DNA from: Globisporangium splendens
Lineage: Eukaryota; Oomycota; Peronosporomycetes; Pythiales; Pythiaceae
NCBI GenBank assembly: GCA_006386115.1
Contig: VFIW01000002.1
Span: forward strand, 434,001 to 498,000
Direction: 5' to 3'
Length of the DNA stretch: 64,000 bases
Shown: positions 22,161 to 33,054 of the stretch, one piece after another
Layout: each line of letters starts with the position of its first letter
How positions within the stretch are numbered: the stretch's first letter is position 1
The notes under the pieces: generated by a model
Seen by the model: only the letters and a program-made list of their open reading frames with translations
Databases searched by the model: none
Told to the model about the DNA's origin: nothing
Position numbers and translations under genes: made by a program

Positions 22161-24507
22161 CTAGCGCGTCGTGAAGCCGTACATGTCGGTCTCGATCGCA
22201 GCGTACAGCACAGCTTTGAGCTCATGGTGAATGACATGCAACGGCAGATCCAAACGGTTGAAGCATGCGTGGCTCCAGATGTAGCCATCGTCTTTCAGTT
22301 TCACGCCCTTCAGCGTAAATGGACACAATTTGCCATCGTAGCTCGTCAAGGCGCTGAAGCCCGCGATCGGCACGCGTGATGAGCCTGTCGCAAAGTGCAG
22401 CAGACGTCGACGGTACTCGTTCGGCATCTCGCGCACGAGTTCCCAGAACCAGATCATTGCACGATGGCCATGCAAATCCGCTGTATACTTTGTGTTGCGC
22501 TCCCAGTCGTCGACGTCGATCTCGTCCGAGCCACACAACAAAAAGTCAAACTCCTCCGGGTCGAACAGCATGAGTAGTTCTTGTGGGATCACTTCGTAGA
22601 TTCCTTTCAGAAACACGTACAACTGACTGGCGACGCTCTCGAAGAGCATGTGTCGGAGTCGCCGGTCCAAGTATTCTTCCTTGTTGTCATCGGTCACCTG
22701 GATATTGGCACCGTTCGGGATCAAGTTGATTGCGGTTACATCCTCTCCACGTTGGTCAGTCACCGTGAAATCTAGACCTAACGCATCCACGCCGTCGTTC
22801 TCTCGAATCCACTTCATGCTCTTGTAAACTTCAGGATCAAAATACTCCAAATCCGTGAAACTCACGGGGATCCCCAAGATGATCTTGAGAAGCGGTAATG
22901 CCAAGTGGAACCCGAGCACTTGTCCCTCCAAGAGCGCGCGTCCAAGTAGTCGACCAGCTGCAAAATAATGCACGAGGTGGTCCTCGCCAATGTCGTGGCG
23001 CGAGTTTGGGTTCAAATAAAACGTGCGCTCGGTCTTGTTGACGCATCGGAAGACGCCATTCGTTGGATCGGCGAGCTGCTCATTCAGCAGTACAAACCAC
23101 TCGCGCTGGAGCCCGCCGGCGTCCACGCCCGCTTCGTCGATAAAGTGGATCCGCAGCGGTGCACGCACAACCTCCACTGGAAAGACACTCAGCGACTCCA
23201 TGGATTCTTCGAGCAGCTGGTCGCGGTCGAGGCGTAACTTGATCTGGTTGGCTTCTGCTGCGATAGCGAGTGCTGCAGTCGTGGTCACAAAGTGCGCATA
23301 CTTGGTTGTAAACGCTTGCGACGCCAGGTAAAGGATATCTTCCCAGGACAGAGACGGATCCGACGCACTAACCAAAGGTAGTTGAGCAGGGCTCGCACCG
23401 CTGGCGTTTACAAGCTCGAAATGCAACGGTGCCACAATTTCTTCCAGTTCTTTTCGTCGCGCTTCTGGTGTCACTCCGTGAATTTCCGTCACCTTGTCTG
23501 GACGGTCATCATCGTGTGGGTCCACAGAGGACAACGACCGAGAGACTGAGGGATCCGATTCGTCGGTCGATAGTGCAGGGTGGTTCATTAAACCCGGCGG
23601 CTGCTCAGTCTTCACGCCAGCATCCACATCAAAACTGTCATTGACGACGACGCACTCTTCGGAGCGCTCTGTATCCACAACACCTCTTTTTTCATCAGCG
23701 AAAGTTATGACGTAACCAGGGTACGACGTATCGATGAAGCCGGCGTCTCGGTACCAAAACAACTCGCCATTCACATCGCGTTTTCGTTGCCACTCCTTGC
23801 GAACTCTGTTTCAAAAATTCACAAAAAAGTCCGATATGGTACCAGCTAGGTTAGCGCAGGTTCTGCCATTCACAGTCACGAAATGAATATACCTGGCACG
23901 CCGATGGCGCTCTGTGTTGGTTGGCGGTGGGGTACTGCGCGTCACTGCTGCTAGCCCCCTGTCTTTGGCGGAATTCCGTTTCCACATGCTCACGGGTTTG
24001 GCATTGTTCACATTCTCGGTTGCATCGTTCTCAGTAGGGACTTTGACAAGCTGGCTCCCACAGATATTGCAGAATGGGAACCGCTTGAAATTGGCGAACC
24101 CACAGAACGAGCACTCATTGTATCCGTCCTCGACTTCTCTACAATGAAATATGAAGAAGATCCGTTATGGTTCAGAAAACCGTGCCGTTGGAGCCATCAT
24201 CTGTACGAAATTTAGGCAGTGGTGATACCTCAATGCCGCGTCCAGCCGATGCGCCGTGGAGCTGTTCAAAGGAGGGTCATGACACTCCAAACGATGAGAC
24301 CCCAACATGCATGAACCATACAATCAATACAACTTAAAGCTACCTACTAATCACGTACTTTGGCAGCAGCGGCGCATGCAAATCCATCTCGCGAAGGATG
24401 GCGGTAGTCGATTGGCGCGTGCGGTAGCATGTCGCGACGCCGCACGTCGTAATGACCACGATCACCACGACAGCCACGACCACGAGCGTGGTCGCCAAGT
24501 CCTGCAT
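22161..24507 (-). CDS. H6: membrane-anchored RanBP2-ZnF HECT E3 ubiquitin ligase
   Basis: Exons 24507-24359, 24261-24229, 24138-23893 and 23805-22161 give 690 aa in frame with GT-AG introns. Exon 1: MQDLATTLVVVAVVVIVVITTC (TM), then EMDLHAPLLPK. Exon 2: the 33-nt microexon, SSTAHRLDAALR. Exon 3: zinc finger CSFCGFANFKRFPFCNIC. Exon 4: VRKEWQRKRDVNGELFWYR, SYPGYVITF, then HECT with the catalytic block SHACFNRLDLP and tail YGFTTR. An in-frame ATG at 24651 would add 48 cytosolic residues rich in Lys/Arg; I prefer 24507 because paralogs start right at the TM. A LINE 3' end lies only 55 bp beyond 24651, so the native promoter may have been displaced. Confidence 0.88.
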
Positions 24508-24705
24508 CCTTGCAAGCCGTCGACGCTTTCTCTGGGGAAGCGTTTCTGCGCGCTTTTTCTCGGATGGAACCGTTTGTGATGTTGGTTGCAGAATCGGTCC
24601 TTCATGTTGACCAATCTGCCAAAGCAAGTATAGAGCACCTGAGGTGACCATGGTTTCTTATTTCAGTTTAGCACATACAGTTCCTACATTTCTAAAATCA
24701 TGTAT

Positions 24706-27183
24706 CTTTATCTTTATAGGGTGAGATATATTTAGGTTCATCGTCGTGACCTACAATATCCATTCTCCTAACTAATCTTCATTACGAATTTCATCTAGGA
24801 GTGTAAATGTGTCTATAGCGCAGATTGCACTAGATCATTTCTGAATGCTAAATAATCTTTGACCAGGATGGCATGTTCTCTTGGTCCTATGTGAGGCTGC
24901 CTTGTGTTGTCCAATGACCTTGGGTCTTCCGAACTTCGCATAAGCCAATGCAGGACATCGCTGTCAAGATCCTGGGTGAGATTGTTGAAAGCAGCTCTTT
25001 GAGTTGGGAAGTGAACCTGCGTTGAGGTTCTGGTGTCCATGGCTAGGTTGGCGGCTGAGTCCGCCATCTTGTTGAAGGCACGGTAGTAATGGTACCATCC
25101 TCGGATGTCGATGCAATCCGCGAGTCGTCGACTTGTCTGGTATAAACGTGCCAATCGGTGCTGTCGAGGGGACCGATGCATTCGCTGTTGGGAGATAATC
25201 AGTGCACTGTCTCCAATCACGTACAACGGTTCGAAGTGACTGCGTTGGGCTTCTCGGAGTCCGTGTATGAGACCCCAGTACTCGGCAAAGTTGTTGGTCG
25301 TGTCCTTCCTGCTATTGGCCATGCTGGCGGCCCAAATTAAACTGGCTGTGTGCGAGTCCTTATGGACACGCACGATAATGGATCCAGTCCCTCCTGGTCC
25401 TGGATTGCCGCGTGATCCACCATCGAAAAACAACAGGTAAACGCCGCGAGTATCACTTGGAGTCAAGGGAATGGCGTCGGTTTGGCTGAGAAAGCAGTCG
25501 ACATATGCCTTGAGAACTGCTGCAACCGTGTGACCGTCCGAGTCTCCAGCTTGCGCTTCAGCGAGTCGTGTGAGGTTTCGCATTCCTGCCTCTAATCTGG
25601 TCATCATGATCGCCATCTCAGCAGTCGATTCGATTGGATCCGAATCCATGCGTCGCAGATGCGCACACCAAATGGCTTGTATGAGCGACGCGCTCATATA
25701 TCGCCACAGCATGTGTGCGACGGGATAGAGATGATCTTGGAGATGTTCATTGGAGCACTTGTGTCCGATAATGTGTCTCTTGATCGTGGTCCATGCATGC
25801 CTTGGAGTATCTGGTAGATCCAGACTGAAGATCCAGATTGCGGGGTCGTGACCAGGAGTGATTCCGATCTTCGCCCATAGCGCATAAAAGTAGTTCCACA
25901 CCAGTTTGGCTTTCGGACTCCCAGAATAGGTGTTGAACAGAAGATTGGACAACTTGGGAACATTCGGGATTCGAGCAGGATAGATCAGCTTTCTCATAGT
26001 TCCACATGGAGAGTCGGTTGGCTTTCAGTCGGAGAAGAGTCTGGGTCGTATAAACTGTAATCCCTTGGATGTTGTGTAATTCGCTCCACTGGATTAATTG
26101 CAGTCCTGGCCACAGAGATCCTGCTGTTTGAACAGCTTTGTTGACTGCTGTATCTCGAGTATCTTTGCCAATTTGTGTCCTCGTTGCTGCAACTTGTTGC
26201 CGATAGAAAGATCTGGTCGTATTGTATCGTCCGTTGCCACCCCATAGTTGCACGATTCTTGTGAAACGTGGATGTGCATGGAACGACACCTTCTGCCCGT
26301 TCAAGTCTCTTGTTGCCATGATGTCACAGTCCATTGCGGAGTGAACTGTATGCGTAGCTTTGACTAGGGTCGTGTCGACGTGGGTCAGAGTTGCTTCACT
26401 GGTGTGCAGATGCCATTCGTGGTTATAATGACGTTGTCCGTTGTACAGCCGAAGCACATTTGTTTGCTGTGGTCGATACAGAAGCTGTGGGAAGTTGGAT
26501 ACCAACGTAGCACATAACCGCTCGAGCGCTCGAATAGACGGCCGGGAGAATCCGGAGATTCCACATGTTGGGATGAAGTTAAGCACTCCTGGTCTTATCC
26601 ACTCCCATCGAAGTATGTCACCCAGTTGTGCTGTTCCAACTGATAATGATGTGTGAGCAAGCTTGTATGGGGAACCGTTGGAATCAAGAAGCCACCCATC
26701 TGCAGTCGAGGTCATGTATGGCGACCATTCTGCACAGAATGTCCCACGTAGCTTTCGTCCTTCAGCGATGATACCTGGAAGCCTGTCAGACATTTTAGAG
26801 CTGAGGTCGATCTGGAACACATCGCCGTCCCATTGAGTCTGCGCAATTGTCGACTTGAAGTGCTCGTAACACCAACGTACATTATCACGTTCTCTGGGCT
26901 CATAGGGTCGAGAATGGAGCGACGCACATAATGCTGCGCCAGTTGTCCACATGTTATCACGAAGCTGGAGTGGCCGCCTTGGAATTGCATCGAGCGGCGT
27001 GATGTACGTCGAAGAAGCCCTTGTGTTGTGCAGCAAGATTTCCCCGATGATCTGATCGATGTGAGAGGTTGTGATTGCCCATTTGGAGACTGCTGTGGCA
27101 CTCATCGTCGTCAGCTCAGTTCTGATGTTGGGTACTGACAAGCCTCCATTCATTTTTTTGAGTTCGGCTTGTTCTTCCTTCAT
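24706..27183 (-). mobile_element. LINE copy A, 3' part
   Basis: 5'-truncated non-LTR retrotransposon on the minus strand, ending in the A-rich simple tail ATAAAGATAAAG. Its 3' 1.8 kb (24706-26499) is repeated in inverted orientation at 27884-29681, and the last about 100 bp again at 63892-64000. The 5' boundary is unclear; coding similarity is visible to 27183. No reverse-transcriptase motif was found, as expected for 5' truncation. Confidence 0.85.
24813..27183 (-). pseudogene. LINE copy A ORF2 C-terminal part (zf-RVT and RNase H), frameshifted
   Basis: The first frame (27183 to 25747) includes a reverse-transcriptase-associated zinc-binding region (AGSLWPGLQLIQWSELHNIQ, then LSCSNPECS...HLFWE). 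At about 25921 this copy lacks two bases present in copy B, breaking HLFWECPKAK. The second frame (25997 to 24813) carries a type-I RNase H with all four acidic residues in context: FDGGSRGNPGPGG, NNFAEYWGL, IGDSALI, NKMADSAAN. RNase H removes RNA from the RNA-DNA hybrid after reverse transcription. The copy cannot make one continuous product. Confidence 0.85.
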
Positions 27184-27883
27184 CCACGGTTTCGCAGGCT
27201 TACCACTCCTTGAGCCTCAGACATATTAAAAGCATGTATGCTATCCAGTACAGCAAAGAGCGCTTCAGCTGGCAATGGAAGCTGCAAGCAGGCAGCCTTA
27301 GGCTTTCATGCGAACCGCCTCGGCATCTCTCTCTTGGGATTCGTGAGTCTCAGCAGAATTCATAGTATCTGCGTACTTGGGTCGTGACTGGCCACCAGAC
27401 TCTTGGGCAAAGAACCATAAATCGTGTGATCATGGCGAACTGTGTCGTCTCCACCTTTGTTCGCCGTCGACGTTCTCTTCAATGTAGCATTTTCTGAACG
27501 CTTATCTCTTTTTTGAGAAGAGCACGAGAGACTCTTCTCAAAGCAGAGATAAACGTTCAGAAAATGCTGCATTAACTCTTCTTTTTCACGCACGAAGAGG
27601 TGCTGTTCCGCGCCAACTTCAAGTGCAACCCTCGCACGATTTGACCAATCAGAGGAGAAATGGACGTGGTTTACTGTTACGTTACAACACAACCGCAGAG
27701 ATTGATGCTGACGCTTGTGCGCACACTCTGCAATAAACAAGCCGATTAGTCTGCGGTAGCTGCATGTTATCTACCTGCCATGTCAACCGCGTTGCTGTCC
27801 TCTGTACTTGGACTCACCGGCTTGCAACGATTTGGCGATTGGCACCACCAGCGCGCTTTTGCCAGCACCAAGTGTATGATCGT
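27184..27883. other. Spacer between the two LINE copies
   Basis: Probably contains the undefined 5' end of copy A. A 42-nt-arm inverted repeat is present at 27481-27573. No supported gene. Confidence 0.5.
27481..27573. repeat. Near-perfect hairpin with 42-nt arms
   Basis: Arm 27481-27522 and arm 27532-27573 are reverse complements with about five mismatches (GCATTTTCTGAACG pairs with CGTTCAGAAAATGC), around a 9-nt loop. It could be a tiny MITE-like unit or a cruciform. Confidence 0.75.
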
Positions 27884-29681
27884 TATCCAACTTCCCACAG
27901 CTTCTGTATCGACCACAGCAAACAAATGTGCTTCGGCTGTACAACGGACAACGTCATTATAACCACGAATGGCATCTGCACACCAGTGAAGCAACTCTGA
28001 CCCACGTCGACACGACCCTAGTCAAAGCTACGCATACACTTCACTCCGCAATGGACTGTGACATCATGGCAACAAGAGACTTGAACGGGCAGAAGGTGTC
28101 GTTCCATGCACATCCACGTTTCACAAGAATCGTGCAACTATGGGGTGGCAACGGACGATACAATACGACCAGATCTTTCTATCGGCAACAAGTTGCAGCA
28201 ACGAGGACACAAATTGGCAAAGATACTCGAGATACAGCAGTCAACAAAGCTGTCCAAACAGCAGGATCTCTGTGGCCAGGACTGCAATTAATCCAGTGGA
28301 GCGAATTACACAACATCCAAGGGATTACTGCTTATACGGCTCAGACTCTTCTCCGGCTGAAAGCCAACCGACTCTCCATGTGGAACTATGAGAAAGCTGA
28401 TCTATCCTGCTCGAATCCCGAATGTTCCCAAGTTGTCCAATCTTCTGTTCAACATCTATTCTGGGAGTGTCCGAAAGCCAAACTGGTGTGGAACTACTTT
28501 TATGCGCTATGGGCGAAGATCGGAATCACTCCTGGTCACGACCCCGCAATCTGGATCTTCAGTCTGGATCTACCAGATACTCCAAGGCATGCATGGACCA
28601 CGATCAAGAGACACATTATCGGACACAAGTTCTCCAATGAACATCTCCAAGATCATCTCTATCCCGTCGCACACATGCTGTGGCGATATATGAGCGCGTC
28701 GCTCATACAAGCCATTTGGTGTGCGCATCTGCGACGCATGGATTCGGATCCAATCGAATCGACTGCTGAGATGGCGATCATGATGACCAGATTAGAGGCA
28801 GGAATGCGAAACCTCACACGACTCGCTGAAGCGCAAGCTGGAGACTCGGACGGTCACACGGTTGCGACAGTTCTCAAGGCATATGTCGACTGCTTTCTCA
28901 GCCAAACCGACGCCATTCCCTTGACTCCAAGTGATATTCGCGGCGTTTACCTGTTGTTTTTCGATGGTGGATCACGCGGCGACCCAGGACCAGGAGGGAC
29001 TGGATCCATTATCGTGCGTGTCCATAAGGACTCGCACACAGCCAGTTTAATTTGGGCCGCCAGCATGGCCAATAGCAGGAAGGACACGACCAACAACTTT
29101 GCCGAGTACTGGGGTCTCATACACGGACTCCGAGAAGCCCAACGCAGTCACTTCGAACCGTTGTACGTGATTGGAGACAGTGCACTCATTATCTCCCAAC
29201 AGAGAATGCATCGGTCCCCTCGACAGCACCGATTGGCACGTTTATACCAGACAAGTCGACGACTCGCGGATTGCATCGACATCCGAGGATGGTACCATCA
29301 CTACCGTGCCTTCAACAAGATGGCGGACTCAGCCGCCAACCTAGCCATGGACACCAGAACCTCAACGCAGGTTCACTTCCCGACTCAAAGAGCTGCTTTC
29401 AACAATCTCGCCCAGGATCTTGACAGCGATGTCCTGCATTGGCTTATGCGAAGTTCGGAAGACCCAAGGTCATTGGAAAACACAAGGCAGCCTCACATTG
29501 GACCAAGAGAACATGCCATCCTGGTCAAAGATTATTTAGCATTCAGAAGTGATCTAGTGCAATCTGCGCTATAGACACATTTACACTCCTAGATGAAATT
29601 CGTAATGAAGATTGGGTAGGAGAATGGATGTTGTAGGTCACGACGATGAACCTAAATATACCTCACCCTATAAAGATAAAG
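27884..29681 (+). mobile_element. LINE copy B, 3' part, inverted relative to copy A
   Basis: 1.8 kb starting TATCCAACTTCCCACAG and ending ATAAAGATAAAG, the reverse complement of 24706-26499 with few differences. With copy A it forms a large inverted repeat whose 5' ends face each other across about 1.4 kb. Confidence 0.9.
27928..29574 (+). CDS. LINE copy B ORF2 C-terminal part (zf-RVT and RNase H), partial
   Basis: A 548-codon open frame, 5'-truncated and without its own proper start, holding the zinc-binding region (CSNPECS...HLFWECPKAKLVWNYF) and a complete RNase H domain (FDGGSRGDPGPGG, NNFAEYWGL, IGDSALI, NKMADSAAN). It is intact where copy A has lost two bases. It lacks the endonuclease and reverse transcriptase, so it is not mobile alone. 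Expression is unknown. Confidence 0.8.
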   Translation: MLRLYNGQRHYNHEWHLHTSEATLTHVDTTLVKATHTLHSAMDCDIMATRDLNGQKVSFHAHPRFTRIVQLWGGNGRYNTTRSFYRQQVAATRTQIGKDTRDTAVNKAVQTAGSLWPGLQLIQWSELHNIQGITAYTAQTLLRLKANRLSMWNYEKADLSCSNPECSQVVQSSVQHLFWECPKAKLVWNYFYALWAKIGITPGHDPAIWIFSLDLPDTPRHAWTTIKRHIIGHKFSNEHLQDHLYPVAHMLWRYMSASLIQAIWCAHLRRMDSDPIESTAEMAIMMTRLEAGMRNLTRLAEAQAGDSDGHTVATVLKAYVDCFLSQTDAIPLTPSDIRGVYLLFFDGGSRGDPGPGGTGSIIVRVHKDSHTASLIWAASMANSRKDTTNNFAEYWGLIHGLREAQRSHFEPLYVIGDSALIISQQRMHRSPRQHRLARLYQTSRRLADCIDIRGWYHHYRAFNKMADSAANLAMDTRTSTQVHFPTQRAAFNNLAQDLDSDVLHWLMRSSEDPRSLENTRQPHIGPREHAILVKDYLAFRSDLVQSAL

Positions 29682-30095
29682 TGTATGTTCGTTCTTTCAT
29701 AGAAATGGCGATGGCACCTGCCTCGGCGGAGATAAATACGGCATTTCGGGGTCGCTGGAGACTGCGATTCACCAAGGAACCACAGCATGGTCACCAATGT
29801 GGATGAACCAAACAGCAATCATTCTGTGCCACCAAACAGTTGGATTGATGATGCTAGATCCGCAGTGCGTTAAGTCCATAGGTCATTAATTGCTTAGTAA
29901 GTAGATGGTCACAAATGCGGACCTTCTCGAAAGTGTGCCATAAAGTCTCAGGGTCTCGGTTCTGTTCTGAGAAAGAGTGAGATCCATGATCAAAAAAGAC
30001 ACTCCCTTCTCTTGGTTTTCTTTCCTTCGTCTGTTGTCCCGCCTCCCTGCCTTGCAGAAACTCATTCACGAATCCACGCATTTATAGAAAGCACG
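29682..30095. other. 5' flank of H7
   Basis: Runs from the LINE tail to the H7 start codon. Apart from the core promoter at 30060-30075, nothing is recognised. Confidence 0.6.
30060..30075 (+). promoter_or_regulatory. Oomycete Inr/FPR core promoter of H7
   Basis: ACTCATTCACGAATCC matches the Inr (TCATTC) plus flanking promoter region pattern and ends 20 bp before the H7 ATG. Confidence 0.6.
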
Positions 30096-32350
30096 ATGGA
30101 AGGCGGCATGGTCGCGCTCATAGCGGCCGGTGTTATGATCGTCGTGTTCTTCGCCGTCACGGTGCTCTTCGCGCGCTCGATGCACAAGCGCATGGACGCA
30201 GTCCAGCAGGATCTGGACCTGCACGCGCCACTGTTGCCAAAGTAAGAGCTGAGTCAATGCGAGCACTTGAGTTGTAGTATCCAGGTATCAACTCTCATTT
30301 TATCTGTGACTCGAATGATCTTATTGTCTGATGAAGCTCGCAACTGCACCGGTTGCACGCGGCGCTGAGGTACGTGAGAATGGCTATCTTGCTCTTTCTT
30401 AAACGAGCATGTGGCGGATCGTTATTCACATAGTTGTGTGTATTGCTATTTGAAAAAACTCAACAGCGAAAACGAAGCCGGATTCACGAAATGTGAGCTG
30501 TGTGGGTTTGAGAACTTCAAGCGGTTCCAGTTCTGTAACGTCTGCGGAACAGGGCTACAAGTATATCCTGGTGATGTGAGCAATGGCAGCAAGTGCGAGA
30601 CTGGCGCACTGTGCAATGCGTCCCTCACACTGCGTCAAAAGCGAGCGAGGTGAGTAAATCGTCGGATTTTTCTTGGTTCTCGGTGGAAGTTGCTGAATTT
30701 CTCCTCAACCGCACATTTTCTCTTTTTAACAGAAAGCGCAAGGAGTGGATTCGGAAAATCGATGTCGAGGGAAACGTGTTTTGGTATCGTGGTACTACTA
30801 CCACACGTACTGGGTCGGGCAACGGTAGTAACCTGCCAGGTTATGTGGTTCGATTTCTCACAAAGGAGGACGCGGGGAGTAGAAGAACAATGGTGGCTGC
30901 TCAGCCACAGGCAGCACCTACGGAGCCAAAGGTGCCTGAAGGGATTGTCGACGTTGTTGGCGAGTCAATACAGGAAGTACGTGCGAGTAGACCGGATCAG
31001 CCGGAGGCTGAGCCAGATTTCATGGCGCTGCCAACTGAAAAGGAACGTACCCAAGAATTGGAGCAACTTGTCGCGACCAGTGCATTGCAAGTCGTTGAAT
31101 CCACCCAGGTGAATGCAGCAGAACTTCCGTTGATGGATTCATCGTCGGAGGATAGCCGTGTGGATTGGCAAGCGCTGCTCCTGTTGGCATCAAATGTGTT
31201 CCCAGACAAGTACGCGCATTTCGTGACTGTCACAGCAGGGCTCATCGCTCCGGCCGAGGAAGAAGTGATTAAGCTGCGAGTCAATCGAAGCCATTTGTTT
31301 GAAGAGTCCATGGAGTCACTCAGTATCATCCCAGCAGTCAGCATCCGCTCGTCGATGCGACTCGTGTTTCTCGACGAATCTGGCATCGACGCGGGCGGTC
31401 TCTCGAGAGAATGGTTTGTGCTTTTAAACGAGCAGCTCGTGGATCCGATGCGCGGCGTCTTCAAGTGTGTCAACAAATCCAACCAGACGTTCTTTCTGAA
31501 TTCGAACTCGGCTCACGATATAGGCGACACGCACCTCTCGTATTACTATGCCACCGGTCGATTGATTGGACGTGCTTTGCTCGAAGGATCCGTGCTTGGG
31601 TTCCACTTGTCGCCCGTATTGGTGAAAATGATTCTTGGTGTCCCCATTAGCTTCTCAGACCTCGAGTATTTCGATCCGGATCTGTTCAAGAACTTGTCCT
31701 GGCTGCGTGACAACGAGAATGTCGACGAGCTCGGTCTTGATTTCAGTGTCACCGAGCAGCGCGGCGACACCATGGAAGTGGTCGAGCTGATTCCGTGCGG
31801 TCAAGCAATAGATGCGACTGCTGACAACAAGGACGAGTACATCGAGCGAAGGTTTCGTTATGTGCTCTTTGAAAGTGTGGCCGATCAATTGCATGTGTTT
31901 TTGAAAGGGCTGTACGAAGTGATTCCACGGGAACTTTTGATGCTGTTTGATCCGGAAGAGTTTGACTACCTGCTCTGTGGCTCGGACGAGATCGACGTGG
32001 ACGACTGGGAGCAAAACACAAAGTACACAGAGAACTTGTACACCCACCCGGTTCTGAAATGGTTCTGGGAGCTGCTACGTGAGATGCCGAACGAGTACCG
32101 CCGTCGATTGCTGCACTTTGCGACGGGTTCGTCCCGGGTACCTCTCTCGGGATTTGCTGGATTGACGAGCTACGACGGGAAGTTGTGCCCGTTCACGCTG
32201 AAAGGGGTGCCATTAGTCAACGATGGCTACATCTGGAGCCACGCGTGCTTCAATCTGTTAGATCTTCCACTGCACGTCGTTCGCAGCGAGTTCAGAGCCG
32301 TTTTGTACGCTGCGGTTGAGACAGAACTCTATGGATTCACCACAAACTAG
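30096..32350 (+). CDS. H7: membrane-anchored RanBP2-ZnF HECT E3 ubiquitin ligase
   Basis: Exons 30096-30241, 30337-30369, 30467-30649 and 30733-32350 give 659 aa in frame with GT-AG introns. Exon 1: VALIAAGVMIVVFFAVTVLF (TM), then DLDLHAPLLP. Exon 2: the 33-nt microexon, SQLHRLHAALR. Exon 3: zinc finger CELCGFENFKRFQFCNVC. Exon 4: KRKEWIRKIDVEGNVFWYR, LPGYVVRF, then HECT with DESGIDAGGLSREWF, FYEVIP-type FLKGLYEVIPRELLML, and catalytic block SHACFNLLDLP. The tail is YGFTTN, with Phe at -4. It is divergent from H6, the two being separated by the inverted LINE pair. Its last about 80 coding bases and 3' flank are duplicated in inverted orientation at 32690-32888. Confidence 0.9.
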
Positions 32351-32462
32351 AAGCATGGACATCTGTCAATCCTTTCATTTGCGCAGGAGCTGCATAGGAA
32401 CGACTCGGTCTATAACATGGGAGCGGGACAAAGAAAGCTGGCATTACCCTTTGTGCAAGACT
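32262..32462 (+). repeat. Inverted repeat arm 1: H7 3' end and flank
   Basis: Reverse complement recurs at 32690-32888 with only a few mismatches; covers the H7 C-terminal codons, stop and about 110 bp of 3' flank. Confidence 0.9.
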
Positions 32463-32589
32463 TTCAAATTTGATCTCGCCGCCGCAACTGTCTTTGTTTA
32501 TTGGATGACTGCGTGATCGTAGACTCGCACAATTGGTCAGCCTGACGGCATTTATCGGATAGGTTGTCCATGACGCACAATTACAAGGA

Positions 32590-32690
32590 AAATTGAACCG
32601 ATTGAAAGACGCAAAATTACCATCTGACATGCATTTGCGAACCAGCCAAACTTCCGTTTGGCAAAAAGAAATGCATGTCAGATGACAAGT
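32590..32690. repeat. Nested hairpin and possible HECT relic in the inverted-repeat spacer
   Basis: ATCTGACATGCATTT pairs with AAATGCATGTCAGAT and encloses a perfect inner stem GCCAAAC/GTTTGGC. The minus strand next to it (about 32575-32630) reads DGNFASFNRFNFP, similar to the family block DGYIWSHACFNRLDLP, so it may be a decayed HECT tail. Confidence 0.5.
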
Positions 32691-32888
32691 CTGCGCAAAG
32701 GGTAATGCCAGCTTTCTTTGTCCCGCTCCCATGTTATAGACCGAGTCGTTCCTATGCAGCTCCTGCGCAAATGAAAGGATTGACAGATGTCCATGCTTCT
32801 AGTTTGTGGTGAATCCATAGAGTTCTGTCTCAACCGCAGCGTACAAAACGGCTCTGAACTCGTTGCGAACGACGTGCAGCAGCAGATC
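32690..32888 (-). repeat. Inverted repeat arm 2: second copy of the H7 tail
   Basis: Minus strand repeats H7 coding and 3' flanking sequence from GTCGTTCGCA through ELYGFTTN and the stop to GGCATTACCCTTTG. It has no upstream HECT sequence, so it is an isolated tail fragment. 32889-33054 shows nothing further. Confidence 0.9.
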
Positions 32889-33054
32889 TCACCAAAAGAC
32901 GTCTACTTAAACGAAGTCTCGCACACACAGCCGCTGATAGAAACTAATAAACAATCAACACTACGTGTATTCACAGGATCAAAATGTACTTAGTGGCATC
33001 TCTGCCGTGTTCTTCGAGATCCGACCCACCTTCGCGAAGCCCAACTCCCTGCGC

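Noticed and set aside
27360..27740. 126-codon minus-strand ORF in the LINE spacer
   Set aside because: Includes the hairpin at 27481-27573 and shows no similarity to the LINE protein.
24706..29681. Twin-priming as the origin of the inverted LINE pair
   Set aside because: Twin-priming inverts one part of an insertion relative to the other part; here both copies carry the same 1.8 kb.
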